From Prochlorococcus sp. AG-409-D09 (GTDB taxonomy: Bacteria > Cyanobacteriota > Cyanobacteriia > PCC-6307 > Cyanobiaceae), in the NCBI GenBank assembly GCA_003215935.1, contig QCJQ01000007.1:1-57156 (forward strand): DNA of 57,156 nucleotides, written 5' to 3'. How positions within the stretch are numbered: position 1 is the stretch's first letter; each line of letters begins with the position of its first letter. The position numbers and the translations under genes are program-made. A model generated the notes under the pieces. The model ran no database searches. It saw only the letters and a list, made by a program, of their open reading frames with translations, and was not told where the DNA came from. Shown here one piece after another: positions 56,389-57,156 of the stretch.

Positions 56389-57156
56389 TTAACTGGGAAT
56401 TTTATTTATTACTTCTTTAGTAGAAGATTGATTAATCTCATGGCTTTGATCTTGTTCGTTTTCAGGAGCAGGAGGAACTAAAACAACTTCTGACAATCGA
56501 TCACCCTCATCCAACTTCTGTATTCGAACACCAGTTGCAGCTCTTGATTGCTGAGAAATTTTATCTGCACTAGTTCTTACAATAACTCCCTTTTCACTAA
56601 CAAGTAATAACTCTTCTCCATGCCCTAAAACCCGCAAACCAACTAATTCATCGCCATCACGTCTAAATTTTATTGCTCTTAACCCCATACCTGCTCTTTT
56701 CTGCAATCGGAATTGTGTAACAGGTACTCTTTTCCCTAATCCTGAAGCTGATGCAACCAAAACCCAAGGTCCTTCTGAACTTGTATTGTTTTCTTCAGAG
56801 TCTTCATCACTTTTATCAATTTGGTCTGCAAGTTCTGCTGATAAAACATCCATGCTTACAAGAGAATCTCCTTTCCGAAGATTCATTGATCTGACACCTC
56901 TAGCGGTTCTACCTAAAGGTCTAAGTTCCTCATCATTCAATCTAAAATGTATTGTCATACCTGTTTTTGAACCAATCAATACGCTATCGCCTGGAACCGC
57001 TAACCGAACCCAACTCAAAGAATCTCCTTCTTCCAACCCAATAGAAATAAGTCCATTTACTCTGATTTTGCTAAACGAAGAAAGAGGAGTTCGTTTAATG
57101 AACCCTCCTCTTGTAAGCATTAATAAATAAGTTTCATCATCAAATGATGTAACCGA
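56389..57156 (-). CDS. gyrA: DNA gyrase subunit A (C-terminal part)
   Basis: Partial: the frame is open through the right edge (in-frame codons read S-V-T-S-F-D-D-E-T-Y-L-L before the Met at 57120), so the N-terminal catalytic part is outside. What remains is the GyrA C-terminal beta-pinwheel that wraps DNA, with blades such as MLTRGGFIKRTPLSSF, LRPLGRTARGVRSMNL, RLQKRAGMGLRAIKF and VRTSADKISQQSRAATGV. The blades use the GyrA-type RTxRGVR-like repeats. The tail is acidic and Gln/Ser-rich. ParC is possible but the blade spacing favours GyrA. Confidence 0.9.
   Translation of the reverse strand, partial: SVTSFDDETYLLMLTRGGFIKRTPLSSFSKIRVNGLISIGLEEGDSLSWVRLAVPGDSVLIGSKTGMTIHFRLNDEELRPLGRTARGVRSMNLRKGDSLVSMDVLSAELADQIDKSDEDSEENNTSSEGPWVLVASASGLGKRVPVTQFRLQKRAGMGLRAIKFRRDGDELVGLRVLGHGEELLLVSEKGVIVRTSADKISQQSRAATGVRIQKLDEGDRLSEVVLVPPAPENEQDQSHEINQSSTKEVINKIPS

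Noticed and set aside
1-57156. Mobile elements, prophage, CRISPR arrays or rRNA
   Set aside because: No transposase, integrase, phage structural gene, regularly spaced repeat array or rRNA sequence was seen in reading both strands by eye.

Overview
The window is a 57 kb piece of an AT-rich picocyanobacterial chromosome (GC roughly in the mid-30s percent, estimated by eye). It is almost certainly Prochlorococcus. Pointers are densely packed short operons, few recognisable Shine-Dalgarno sites, CyanoP, SasA (KaiB-like histidine kinase), a lycopene cyclase next to gyrA, OpcA/Zwf, a GH57 glucan enzyme, and a PetH that lacks the phycobilisome-linker (CpcD-like) N-terminus. I cannot assign a strain. 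I see no insertion sequence, prophage, CRISPR array or rRNA. One tRNA (tRNA-Glu, anticodon UUC) is present. Both ends cut a gene: recC on the left and gyrA on the right.

Layout. 1-10644 (+): 3' end of recC, a small membrane methyltransferase, recB, recD, then the DEAD-box helicase deaD behind a structured leader, a small secreted cysteine protein and an ABC exporter. 10662-12883: cyanoP (-) divergent from recR-lipA (+). 12893-18589 (-): one long run lysA, diadenylate cyclase, uppS, bioB, trhO and a GNAT-like gene. 18677-24548 (+): rimI, clpC, a glycerol-dehydrogenase-like gene, an alpha/beta hydrolase and a DUF2993 gene. 24545-26987 (-): cdsA and an Orn/Lys/Arg decarboxylase. 27039-30023 (+): UbiB-like kinase, a pseudouridine synthase and a short RodZ-like protein. 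30057-31592 (-): malQ. A 700-base mostly non-coding stretch precedes prs (+). 33566-37348 (-): pepN, a lipoprotein and a lipocalin-like hypothetical. 37453-44727 (+): sasA, tRNA-Glu, petH, zwf, opcA and cobB. 44744-48563 (-): folD, crtE, a PAP2-like membrane protein and a RecD/Dda-like helicase. Then a 7TM-HD phosphodiesterase (+), a small membrane protein (-), leuA (-), a GH57 glucan enzyme (+), lycopene cyclase (-) and gyrA (-).

How the genes work together. Two halves of cyclic di-AMP turnover lie in the window: a CdaA-type synthase (16280-17191) and a PgpH-type 7TM-HD phosphodiesterase (48633-50750). The synthase sits between lysA and uppS, both cell-envelope precursor genes. PetH, Zwf and OpcA form an NADPH block. 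MalQ and the GH57 protein act on glycogen-type glucans. CrtE and the lycopene cyclase serve carotenoids. RecBCD, RecR and a second RecD-like helicase serve DNA repair.

Points most worth a second look: the apparently non-canonical start of recR; the membrane-anchor N-terminus of PetH; the methyltransferase between recC and recB; the secreted cysteine protein packed between deaD and an ABC exporter; the deaD leader; and the two long intergenic regions before prs and petH, which share a motif and similar extended -10 promoters. I found no large obviously novel system. The window is mainly core genome.
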